From positions 1-16,470 of the forward strand of contig JACVQI010000020.1 in assembly GCA_015661095.1 (NCBI GenBank): a stretch of DNA of 16,470 nt, given 5' to 3'. Source of the DNA: Gammaproteobacteria bacterium (GTDB lineage Bacteria > Pseudomonadota > Gammaproteobacteria > Eutrophobiales > Eutrophobiaceae). This document shows positions 7,609-14,354 of this stretch, piece by piece. The notes below the pieces were generated by a model. The model saw only the letters and a list, made by a program, of their open reading frames with translations. It did not search any database and was not told the DNA's origin. The position numbers were made by a program, and so were the translations under genes. Within the stretch, counting starts at the first letter, position 1. The number at the start of each line of letters is the position of its first letter.

Positions 7609-7796
7609 AACACCATATAACCTGTCAGTTGATAACCTATGAGGATAAAGCCGGCGGTCATGAGCAAAACATTCGCGTGCCAGGCATGCCTTAGAAAATT
7701 ACCACTGGTCCGCCACAGATTAAAGAATACCAGAATCAGACTCAGCGCCAGCAATTGTCCTATTTCCACGCCAACATTAAAGGCCAGCATATTCGC
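7605..7796 (-). CDS. HupE/UreJ-type membrane protein, C-terminal fragment (truncated at assembly junction)
   Basis: Only the last 60 or so residues are present: AFNVGVEIGQLLAL, a helix, NLWRTSGNFLRHAWHANV, then a final helix ending GYQLTGYMVL. The FNVGVEIGQ motif and two-helix ending are characteristic of HupE/UreJ proteins, six- to eight-helix membrane proteins some of which are nickel or cobalt permeases; many family members have no tested role. The upstream portion is replaced, in frame, by the start of prs from a different genome. The gene overlaps the downstream anchor protein by four bases. The C-terminal half is sound; the 5' boundary is set by the junction, not by biology. Confidence 0.8.
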   Translation of the reverse strand, partial: ANMLAFNVGVEIGQLLALSLILVFFNLWRTSGNFLRHAWHANVLLMTAGFILIGYQLTGYMVL

Positions 7797-7797
7797 C
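7781..7797. other. Chimeric junction: HupE-type gene fused to prs
   Basis: On the minus strand the frame reads ITAKVVANML, as in PRPP synthetase, then continues AFNVGVEIGQ, as in HupE/UreJ. PRPP synthetase normally continues AAAGADRV. The codons for about ANMLA could belong to either gene, so a short shared sequence of 10-15 bases may have joined two contigs. G+C changes from about 43% to about 67% within 100-200 bases. No repeat, integrase or attachment site is visible. Confidence 0.9.
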
Positions 7798-8141
7798 ACC
7801 ACTTTCGCGGTGATCGCAACGCGCGCCGAACTTGGCCGCCGATCCTGCCGCGCATAGCCCATGTACGGAATCGCCGCCGTCACGCGCGATGCCGAAGCGC
7901 GCTTCAGCGCATCGACCAGCACCAGCACCTCCATCAAATTGTCGTTCGGCGGCGAACAGATCGACTGCAACACGAACACGTCCTTGCCGCGCACGTTCTC
8001 CAGCACTTCGACCATGACCTCGCCGTCGCTGAAACGGCCGACCTTGGCCTTGCCGAGATGGATGTTCAGGTGCTGCACCACGTCCGCGGCGAGTTTCGGC
8101 GTCGCATTGCCGGTGAACACCATTAAGCGATCGTAGGCCAC
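7782..8141 (-). CDS. prs: Ribose-phosphate pyrophosphokinase (PRPP synthetase), N-terminal fragment
   Basis: The first 118 or so residues of an enzyme of about 315 residues that makes PRPP from ribose 5-phosphate and ATP. Recognisable blocks are LMVFTGNATPKLA, LGKAKVGRFSDGEVMVE, VRGKDVFVLQSICSPPND, NLMEVLVLVDALKRASA and IPYMGYARQDRRPSSARVAITAK; the last is the ATP-binding and flexible-loop region. The PRPP-binding loop and the rest are missing because the sequence switches to an unrelated gene. The ATG at 8141 fits the family start. Downstream of tRNA-Gln and ispE on the same strand, it occupies the normal betaproteobacterial position. In the source genome the gene is presumably intact; the truncation is most likely an assembly artefact. 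Confidence 0.92.
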
Positions 8142-8177
8142 TGTTACCTTTCCGAACTCAGGCCGAAGCCTGGAAAT

Positions 8178-8252
8178 TGGCTGGGGAGGTAGGGATCGAA
8201 CCTACGAATGCCGGAATCAAAATCCGGTGCCTTACCACTTGGCGACTCCCCA
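8178..8252 (-). tRNA. tRNA-Gln (anticodon TTG)
   Basis: A 75-base tRNA on the minus strand. The acceptor arms are TGGGGAG (8252-8246) and CTCCCCA (from 8188 down to 8182). The anticodon stem CCGGA/TCCGG encloses the loop TTTTGAT, giving anticodon TTG (Gln). The T-arm GTAGGTTCGATCCCTAC is canonical. Discriminator G and an encoded CCA complete the 3' end (8181-8178). It resembles E. coli tRNA-Gln closely, including the U1 start typical of glutamine tRNAs. Its location between ispE and prs is a conserved betaproteobacterial arrangement, and it is probably processed from the lolB-ispE-prs transcript. Confidence 0.96.
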
Positions 8253-8285
8253 AACGCTTGCAAAACTCGTGGCCCGAACCAACTA

Positions 8286-9125
8286 TTACACACCCATCGG
8301 CCACAATGGATGGCGATCCAGTCCCCGCGCAACCACGCCGTGCATCGTTGCCGGCAACTGCCCCAACACCGCTTGCGCTTCGGCTTCAGCGCCGAATTCG
8401 GCGAATACACACGCGCCCGACCCTGTCATCCGCGCGGCGCCGAATTGCTTGAGCCAGGCCAGATGCCGCGCGACCTCGGGATAATGCCGGCATACCACCG
8501 GCTCAAGATCGTTTTGACCTGATGCAACGGAAAAGGGCGGTATTTTAGTCGGATTCGAATCCCTAATCAAATCCGGGTCTTGGAAAATCCGGGCGGTCGC
8601 CACGGAGACCGCCGGAATCAATACCAGATACCAGGCCGGCGGCAATGCCAAAGCGGTCAGTTTTTCGCCCACGCCCTCCCCCACCGCCGACTCGCCAAAC
8701 ACGAATACCGGCACATCGGCCCCGAGTTCGAGAGCCAGTTCCTGCAGCCGTGAGCGCGGCAAATCGAGGCCCCACAACCGGTTCAGGGCAATCAGCACGG
8801 TTGCTGCATCCGAACTGCCGCCGCCGAGCCCGCCGCCCACCGGCAGCCGTTTGGCGAGCGCAATGTCGGCGCCGAACCGCGTCGCACCTATCCGCTGCAA
8901 CAGCCGCGCCGCGCGCAACGTCAAATCGTCGGCTGCCGGCACACCGGGAACGTCGTTCACGCGCGCAATCACTCCGTCCTCGCGCGGCGTGAGGCGCAGG
9001 GTGTCGCCGAAGTCGATAAAGCGAAACACCGTCTGCAGCGTATGGTAACCGTCGGCGCGACGGCCGGTGATGCGCAAGGTCAGATTGAGCTTGGCGGGCG
9101 CGGGGTAAGCGCTATCGGCAGTCAT
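8286..9125 (-). CDS. ispE: 4-diphosphocytidyl-2-C-methyl-D-erythritol kinase
   Basis: A 279-residue GHMP kinase that phosphorylates the 2-hydroxyl of CDP-methylerythritol in the non-mevalonate isoprenoid pathway. PAPAKLNLTLRITGRRADGY opens the protein, with Lys12 as the expected catalytic lysine. The ATP-binding GHMP motif LPVGGGLGGGSSDAA is at residues 94-108. ELGADVPVFV contains Asp137, the usual catalytic aspartate. RMTGSGACVFAEF is the C-terminal GHMP motif. Length is normal. The ATG at 9125 overlaps the lolB stop (ATGA at 9122-9125), so translation is coupled to lolB. tRNA-Gln and prs follow downstream. Confidence 0.97.
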   Translation of the reverse strand: MTADSAYPAPAKLNLTLRITGRRADGYHTLQTVFRFIDFGDTLRLTPREDGVIARVNDVPGVPAADDLTLRAARLLQRIGATRFGADIALAKRLPVGGGLGGGSSDAATVLIALNRLWGLDLPRSRLQELALELGADVPVFVFGESAVGEGVGEKLTALALPPAWYLVLIPAVSVATARIFQDPDLIRDSNPTKIPPFSVASGQNDLEPVVCRHYPEVARHLAWLKQFGAARMTGSGACVFAEFGAEAEAQAVLGQLPATMHGVVARGLDRHPLWPMGV

Positions 9126-9685
9126 GGCTGCAAAGTAGTCAGACTGTCGATCACGAATCGCATTTCGGCCTCGCTGCCGACTACTTCAATGCGCGACGGA
9201 CGCGTGGCGCCGGATTCAGCGTAGCTAAACGCGATTTGCAGATCGTCCTGCTTGAATCGAGTGATGCGGCTGGCGTCGTCGCGCTCGACCGTCGCGGATA
9301 CCACTCCGGGCGCGGGCTGTCCAAGCACCCAATTGCGCAAGCCCGCGACCGGCAGGCGCCACCCCAACGCGCTACGGGTAAGGCTTTCGATCGAGCCCGC
9401 GCGATAGTGCTTCTGATCAGCGGTTGTGAGCGTCGCAGCACCGCCGTCGGCCCGCAGATAAGCGATGGTCTGGCCGAGCGGCGCGGTAAACCAGATCTCG
9501 TCGCCGCCGGCGTCCTGCTTCCAGCGCAACGCGCTCGAGAACCTGCGGTCCTGGAAGCGCACGGCGATGCGCCCGGTGAGTTCGAACGCCGCTGCCGTCT
9601 CGGCAGCGCCCTGCTGAGGCAACTCGGCACAGGCCGCAGCCAGCGCGACGCCCAGCACTACGCAACAGCGGAGCATGGGGCTCAT
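9122..9685 (-). CDS. lolB: Outer-membrane lipoprotein insertion protein LolB
   Basis: A 187-residue lipoprotein matching LolB, which receives lipoproteins from the carrier LolA and inserts them into the outer membrane. A signal peptide (about residues 1-18) precedes Cys19. The lipobox reads AAAC with a Leu at -4, weaker than the usual L-x-x-C. The body has the family landmarks: FELTGRIAVRFQDRRFSSAL, RWKQDAGGDEIWFTAPLGQT, GWRLPVAGLRNWVLGQPAPG and a final beta-strand pair. Identification also rests on position: a TPR lipoprotein gene upstream and ispE overlapping downstream, the standard betaproteobacterial order. Two in-frame starts are possible, ATG at 9685 or 9676; neither has a clear ribosome binding site. 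Confidence 0.88.
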   Translation of the reverse strand: MSPMLRCCVVLGVALAAACAELPQQGAAETAAAFELTGRIAVRFQDRRFSSALRWKQDAGGDEIWFTAPLGQTIAYLRADGGAATLTTADQKHYRAGSIESLTRSALGWRLPVAGLRNWVLGQPAPGVVSATVERDDASRITRFKQDDLQIAFSYAESGATRPSRIEVVGSEAEMRFVIDSLTTLQP

Positions 9686-9725
9686 GAATAGATGCCGGAT
9701 GGGTATCGGCGCAGCAGCGCCGGCG

Positions 9726-11480
9726 TTACTGGGAAAACTTCTTGACCGTTACCAGCAACGCCTCGTTGCCAGGACTGTCTTTCAACGCGTTGTTCCAGAT
9801 CCTGCGCGCTTCGTCACGCTCACCCATCACCCACAGCACTTCGCCCAAATGCGCGGCGATTTCGGCATCCGGGCGCAACTCGAATGCCCGCCGCAGGAAC
9901 GTGAGCGCCGCGTCGTTCTGGCTCATGCGATAAAGCACCCACCCCATGCTGTCCATAATAAAAGGGTCGTCGGGTGCGAGCTTCAGCGCCTGCTCGATCA
10001 GCGTATAGGCTTCCTGCAGCCGGGTATTGCGGTCGGCAAGAGTGTAACCAAGCGCGTTGTAGGCATGCGCGTAATCGGGTTTGATCTGGATAACTTTGCG
10101 CAGGTTGGATTCGAGCACGTCGATACGGTCTATTTTCTCCGCCGCCATCGCCTGGTCGTACAATAATTCGGGCGAATCAGGGCTTTTCTCGACCGCGCGG
10201 CCGAGCACATCGTACGCAGCGCGAAAATCGTTCGCGTCGCGCAGCAGTTGCGCTTCAGCCTGCGTGAACTGCACGGTCTGGCGGGCGTTCCGCGCGGAAT
10301 CCTGCAGGTACTTGCGGGCATCGGTGAGCTTGCCCTGCTTCGCAAGGATTCCCGCATAACGCGAGCGCGCCAGCACATACTGCTCGCCGTCTATGACGCT
10401 GCCGTACCATTTAAGCGCGTCATCGTAACGCTTGCGCTCCTCGTTGACCTGGCCCAGATAGAGGCGCACCGCGTCGGGGTCCTTGTAGTTGGTCTCGAGT
10501 GCATGCAGCAGTTGCGTTTCCGCGGCGTCGTAGTCGCTCAATTGCAGCGACAGCAAGGCGACCGCCAGCGTCACGTCCGGATTGTTGGGAAACTCTTTCA
10601 GCAACACCTGGAACTCGCCGCGCGCCTCGGGATATTTTTTCTCTGTCACCAGCAGCCGCGCATAATTGAGCCGCACATCCATCGCGCGCGGATGGCTCCT
10701 GAGAAAACCCTGGAAATACGCGAGCGCCTCCGCGTTCGAGGTGCGCTGCAGCAGTTGCCCCTGAAACAGCGCCGCCTGTTCCCACTCCGGGCGCAATTTG
10801 AGCGCCGCGCGGATCTCGGTCAGGGCGAGTTCGCTCTGGCCGGCGTTCGACGCCGCCTGCGCGACGCCGTAGCGGGCCTCCGGCAGGGACGGATACGGTT
10901 TCGCGAGGTTCTGGGTGAGTTGCAGCACTGCCGGTTTGTCGGGATGGCGCGCGAGCAGCGTATTCAGCTGCAGAAAATTGTTGCCGACGTTTTCCTTGTC
11001 CGCGGCGAGCGATTTTTCGAGGTGTGGCTGGGCGTCAGCGAGCCGCGCCTGATTTACCAGCAAACCCGCCAGTATCTGGCGGGCCTGCATGGATTCCGGG
11101 TCGGCCACCAGCCAGATACCGGCGGCCTCCAGAGCGGCACCCAGCGCGCGCGAATTCCAGGCCACCTCGGTGGCGCGCTGCGCAATCCGCGGATCCTTGG
11201 TCTCGCGCGCCAACTCAAGATAAGACTGCACCGCGATGTTATTCTGTCCGCGCTGCAGCGCAATTTCCGCCAGCAGCAATTTGAACAACACCTGCCGGCT
11301 CATCTCCTGATTTGGCAGCACCAGCGGTTTTGCGTTGGGGCGCACAACCACGCGCGGTACCGGCGCCGGCGCTTTGGCGGCTGGCTGCTCGGGCTGCGCC
11401 TCAGCTGGCTGCATAGGCTGCTGGGCGCAGGCCGCAAGCGCCAGCAACGGCACCCCGGCCGCAATTCTGAGGAATTTCAT
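9726..11480 (-). CDS. TPR-repeat lipoprotein of unknown exact function
   Basis: A 584-residue protein made almost entirely of helical tetratricopeptide repeats. The start at 11480 gives a clean lipoprotein signal, MKFLRIAAGVPLLALAAC, with lipobox LAAC and Cys18; the open frame extends to 11567 but would bury this signal behind 29 extra residues. A Pro/Ala/Gln-rich linker (about 20-50) precedes the repeats, which run to the C-terminus (for example PDYAHAYNALGYTLADRN and ALKLAPDDPFIMDSMGWVLY). Proteins of this type stand directly upstream of lolB in betaproteobacteria, and a role in envelope or outer-membrane assembly is commonly suspected but not shown. It is separated from lolB by 40 bases and is probably first in the lolB-ispE-tRNA-prs transcript. 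Confidence 0.85.
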   Translation of the reverse strand: MKFLRIAAGVPLLALAACAQQPMQPAEAQPEQPAAKAPAPVPRVVVRPNAKPLVLPNQEMSRQVLFKLLLAEIALQRGQNNIAVQSYLELARETKDPRIAQRATEVAWNSRALGAALEAAGIWLVADPESMQARQILAGLLVNQARLADAQPHLEKSLAADKENVGNNFLQLNTLLARHPDKPAVLQLTQNLAKPYPSLPEARYGVAQAASNAGQSELALTEIRAALKLRPEWEQAALFQGQLLQRTSNAEALAYFQGFLRSHPRAMDVRLNYARLLVTEKKYPEARGEFQVLLKEFPNNPDVTLAVALLSLQLSDYDAAETQLLHALETNYKDPDAVRLYLGQVNEERKRYDDALKWYGSVIDGEQYVLARSRYAGILAKQGKLTDARKYLQDSARNARQTVQFTQAEAQLLRDANDFRAAYDVLGRAVEKSPDSPELLYDQAMAAEKIDRIDVLESNLRKVIQIKPDYAHAYNALGYTLADRNTRLQEAYTLIEQALKLAPDDPFIMDSMGWVLYRMSQNDAALTFLRRAFELRPDAEIAAHLGEVLWVMGERDEARRIWNNALKDSPGNEALLVTVKKFSQ

Positions 11481-11570
11481 CGCTGCAACTGAGATAATTC
11501 GGGAACGCCGCTGGAATACCGGTTTAGAGCGGATAATGGCCCGCAAGTTCTTCATAAACCGTAACATATT

Positions 11571-11584
11571 AGGTATATTTACCT
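11571..11584. repeat. Inverted repeat AGGTA-TATT-TACCT in divergent promoter region
   Basis: A perfect 5-base inverted repeat with a 4-base centre lies between the divergent TPR-lipoprotein and ABC-transporter operons, about 50 bases before the ABC ATPase start. It could be a regulator-binding site, or chance in this locally AT-rich patch. Confidence 0.25.
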
Positions 11585-11592
11585 GACACTAC

Positions 11593-11617
11593 AAGCTGTC
11601 CGCTTCGCGGTGAGCTT
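11593..11617 (+). promoter_or_regulatory. GC-rich hairpin just upstream of the ABC ATPase start
   Basis: The arms AAGCTGTCCG (11593-11602) and CGGTGAGCTT (11608-11617) pair at eight of ten positions, with a 2x2 internal mismatch, around the loop CTTCG. The hairpin ends 14 bases before the ATG at 11632, and no Shine-Dalgarno sequence is visible between them. It may influence translation initiation or be a short attenuator-like element; there is no T-run for a terminator. Confidence 0.35.
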
Positions 11618-11631
11618 ACAGACAACGAATA

Positions 11632-12576
11632 ATGACCGCTCAGACTGCCGAGATTACCGTTTCCGCCCAAGGGCTTTCGCGCAAGTTCGGCGCCCACACC
11701 GCGGTCGATAACGTGAGCCTCGAGTTGAAGCGCGGCGAAATTCTGGGCTTTCTCGGGCCGAATGGCGCCGGCAAAACAACTACCATGCAAATGTTGACCG
11801 GCAATCTTGCGCCAACGAGCGGCACGATCAGCATCTGTGGCGTCGATTTGTTCGAGCATCCGACCCTCGCCAAGGCGCGCATCGGCTACCTGCCCGAACA
11901 TCCACCACTTTACCGCGAGCTCACCGTGCTCGAGTACGTCGATCTCGCCGCGCGGCTGCACCGTGTTGCCAAAGCTGGACGTGCGGCGGCGGTCGCCGAG
12001 GCACTTGCGCGCTGCGGACTTGCCGACGTGGCGCAAAAATTAATCGGCGCGCTGTCAAAAGGCTATCAGCAGCGGGTCGGCATCGCGCAGGCAATAGTTC
12101 ATCGGCCCGATGTCGTGATTCTCGACGAACCGACTGTGGGACTCGACCCCAACCAGATCCGCGAGATTCGTGGCCTGATCCACGAACTCGGGGCCAATTG
12201 CAGCGTGATCCTGTCGACGCACATCCTGCCCGAAGTCGAAAGCGTGTGCGACCACGTGCAGATCCTCCATCACGGCAGCACGGCGTTCACGGACACCATC
12301 GCAGGGCTCAAGCAGTTCCACGGCGGCCGCATGGTGCTGCTCGGATTGAAACGCCCGCCACCGGCCGCCGATATCGCGGCGGTCGCCGGTGTTGCGCGCG
12401 TGGAACCGGCTGGCGACACCCTGTTTCGCGTGAGTTTCGCCGACAACGCCGACCCCAGCGAAGAGCTGGCGCGGCGCGCGGCCGAGAAGTCGTGGGGCCT
12501 GTACCGGCTTGCCCCGGCGCAATCGAGTCTGGAGGACGTGTTCGTGCACCTCACGCAGAAAGAAGAACAAACATGA
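11632..12576 (+). CDS. ABC transporter ATP-binding protein (GldA-type, ABC-2 exporter family)
   Basis: A 314-residue ATPase with every expected motif: Walker A GPNGAGKT (residues 42-49), Q-loop region near 85-95 (IGYLPEHPPLYRELTV), signature LSKGYQQRV (141-149), Walker B VVILDEP (161-167), D-loop, and H-loop His197. About 80 extra residues follow the nucleotide-binding domain, typical of drug/gliding-type ABC-2 exporters. It overlaps the permease gene by four bases (ATGA at 12573-12576), and a GldG-like auxiliary gene follows. The substrate is unknown. In organisms without gliding, this ATPase-permease-GldG trio has no fixed role that I know of. No ribosome binding site is clear; a hairpin precedes the start. 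Confidence 0.93.
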   Translation: MTAQTAEITVSAQGLSRKFGAHTAVDNVSLELKRGEILGFLGPNGAGKTTTMQMLTGNLAPTSGTISICGVDLFEHPTLAKARIGYLPEHPPLYRELTVLEYVDLAARLHRVAKAGRAAAVAEALARCGLADVAQKLIGALSKGYQQRVGIAQAIVHRPDVVILDEPTVGLDPNQIREIRGLIHELGANCSVILSTHILPEVESVCDHVQILHHGSTAFTDTIAGLKQFHGGRMVLLGLKRPPPAADIAAVAGVARVEPAGDTLFRVSFADNADPSEELARRAAEKSWGLYRLAPAQSSLEDVFVHLTQKEEQT

Positions 12577-13343
12577 TCTTTACGATCGCAGGCAAGGAGC
12601 TGAAAGCATTGTTCGCGTCGCCGCTGGCGTGGCTTGTCCTTACTTTCCTGCAACTGATCCTCGCTTTCGGTTTCCTGAAGCGTCTCGACGACTTCATGCA
12701 GATCCAGCCGCAGCTGATCCAGATGGCCAATCCGCCCGGCATCACCGAACTGGTGGCGGCACCGGTGTTTGCAACCACGGCGATCGTGCTGCTGTTCGCG
12801 GTTCCGCTGCTGGCGATGCGGCTGATTGCCGAGGAGCGGCGCAATCAGACCATGGTGCTGCTGATATCGGCGCCGCTGTCGATGACCGAAATCGTGCTCG
12901 GCAAATTCGCCGGGCTCATGGTTTTCCTGCTGCTGATCATCGGCATTACCACCTTGATGCCGCTGTCGCTGCTGCTCGGCGGCAGCCTCGATTTCGGGTT
13001 GCTTCTGAGCCTCGTCATCGGCGCCGCGCTGCTTGCCGCATGTTTTGCCGCGGTCGGTCTCTACGCATCGTGCCTGACCGCGCAACCGCTCGCGGCGGCG
13101 ATGATCGCATTCAGCCTGCTGCTCGGCATGCTCCTCGCGGGGGAAACCGCCGCCGACGGGCTGCGCGGCCGCGACTTGCAGGTGCCGGCCGCACTCGCGC
13201 AGGTGCTTTCGCCGCTCAAGAACTTCGAGCCCTTTGCCAAAGGCGTGCTCGACAGCTATAGCATTGCCTGCATGCTGCTGCTCGTTGCAGTGTTCCTGAT
13301 ACTGACCATCCGCCGCCTCGATGCGGCGCGCCTGCGCGGATAA
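12573..13343 (+). CDS. ABC-2 type permease (GldF-like)
   Basis: A 256-residue integral membrane protein with six predicted helices and the N-terminal pattern of ABC-2 permeases (MIFTIAGKELKALFASPLAW). The first long loop, EERRNQTMVLLISAPLSMTE, matches the coupling region in which 'EE...T...L...P' is conserved. The ATG at 12573 overlaps the ATPase stop, giving tight coupling; longer in-frame versions reaching back into the ATPase gene are not credible. It forms the membrane pore of the exporter with the upstream ATPase and ends 3 bases before the GldG-like gene. The transported substrate is not known. Confidence 0.92.
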   Translation: MIFTIAGKELKALFASPLAWLVLTFLQLILAFGFLKRLDDFMQIQPQLIQMANPPGITELVAAPVFATTAIVLLFAVPLLAMRLIAEERRNQTMVLLISAPLSMTEIVLGKFAGLMVFLLLIIGITTLMPLSLLLGGSLDFGLLLSLVIGAALLAACFAAVGLYASCLTAQPLAAAMIAFSLLLGMLLAGETAADGLRGRDLQVPAALAQVLSPLKNFEPFAKGVLDSYSIACMLLLVAVFLILTIRRLDAARLRG

Positions 13344-13346
13344 CCG

Positions 13347-14348
13347 ATGCAAATCACCTCGAGACTGCGCATGCAATTGCTGGTGCAAAACGGCGTGTTC
13401 GTCGCGCTGCTGATTGCATTGGCCGCACTGCTCGCATATTTGGCGCGGGACTATCGAATAGAGCGCGACATCACGCAGAACGCCCGCAATACGCTGTCGC
13501 AGCCGACTCGCGATGTGCTGGCGAAGCTCGCCGGCCCGATCAAAATTACCGCCTACGTGACACGGCAGGATGCGCGCGGCGACCTGCGCAAAATGATCCG
13601 CGACTTTTTCACGCTCTATCAGCGCAGCAAACCCGACATCACGCTGGCTTTCATCGACCCGCGCGAGGAACCCAAGCTCGTCCAGGCGGCCGGCATCCGC
13701 GCCAACGGCGAGTCCGTGATCGAGTACAACCAGAAGAGCGAGCGGCTGACCGATTACAACGAGCAGTCGTTCGCCAATGCGCTGATGCGGCTGATGCGCT
13801 CGAGCGAGCGCCTCATCATGGCGCTTGACGGCCACGGCGAACGACGCCTGAGCGGCATCGCCAACCATGACCTCGGCGAATTCGGCAAACAGATCGGCGC
13901 CAAGGGCTTCAAGACCAACAGCGTCAATCTCGCGCTCGCGCAGGAAGTGCCGGCCAATGCCAGCTTGCTTTTGATTGCCAACCCGCAGGTGAATCTGCAG
14001 CCGGTTGAAGTGCAGAAGATCAAACAATACCTGCAAAAGGGCGGCAATCTGCTGTGGCTGATCGATCCGGAGCCCCTGCGCGGGCTGCAGCCCATTGCCG
14101 AGTTGCTGGGGCTCACGCTCGGCCCCGGCACGGTGGTTGATCCGGACGCTGCGCGGCTCAATGCTTCGCCCGCCGTGGCGGTCGCGGCGAACTACGGCCG
14201 CCATCCGATCACCGACAATTTCCGGCTCAATACCATCTTTCCGTTCGCGCGAAAAATCGACGTCAACGACAACGGTGACTGGCGAGTTACGCGCCTGATT
14301 GAAGTCGCGCCGCGCGGCTGGCTCGAGATGGGCAGGCTCGACGAAAAA
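13347..14348 (+). CDS. GldG-like ABC transporter auxiliary protein, N-terminal part (truncated at junction)
   Basis: The first 332 or so residues belong to the GldG/ABC_transp_aux family of exporter-associated proteins. One membrane helix near residues 13-35 anchors a large periplasmic domain with LAGPIKITAYVTRQDARGDL, MIRDFFTLYQRSKPDI, IEYNQKSERLTDYNEQSF, MALDGHGERRLSG and KGGNLLWLIDPEP. Family members continue with a C-terminal region and a second membrane helix, both missing here. It begins 3 bases after the permease stop, as the third gene of the exporter operon; in betaproteobacteria a DUF4340 gene usually follows. At GRLDEKIT the frame passes directly into a flavodiiron protein from a different, lower-G+C genome, so the natural C-terminus is absent. 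Confidence 0.87.
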
Positions 14349-14354
14349 ATTACC
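14340..14354. other. Chimeric junction: GldG-like gene fused to flavodiiron gene
   Basis: The frame reads EVAPRGWLEMGRLDEK, as at the corresponding GldG position, then ITLIDTVRSYLFDKMMKRL, as near residue 45 of FprA. FprA proteins normally have 'DEKITLIDTV', so the codons for DEK(I) (14340-14351) could belong to both sides and probably seeded the join. Codon use and G+C change abruptly (72% at 14101-14160, 43% at 14461-14520). No mobile-element sequence flanks it. Confidence 0.9.

Noticed and set aside
7605..8141. A real bifunctional gene formed by lateral transfer
   Set aside because: Both halves are incomplete, composition changes at the join, and no mobile element or site-specific recombination site is present.
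10248..11492. A 414-residue plus-strand frame opposite the TPR lipoprotein
   Set aside because: Arg/Leu/Gln-rich antisense shadow of a clear TPR protein, with no motifs of its own.
11481..11567. An extended N-terminus for the TPR lipoprotein starting at 11567
   Set aside because: The additional 29 residues are basic and would place the lipoprotein signal internally; the start at 11480 gives a normal signal peptide and lipobox.
12270..14204. A 644-residue open frame on the minus strand across the ABC permease and GldG-like genes
   Set aside because: It lies opposite three well-supported genes in high-G+C DNA; the product is low-complexity, rich in Gln, Arg, His and Ala, and matches nothing recognisable. 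Such shadow frames are common at this base composition.
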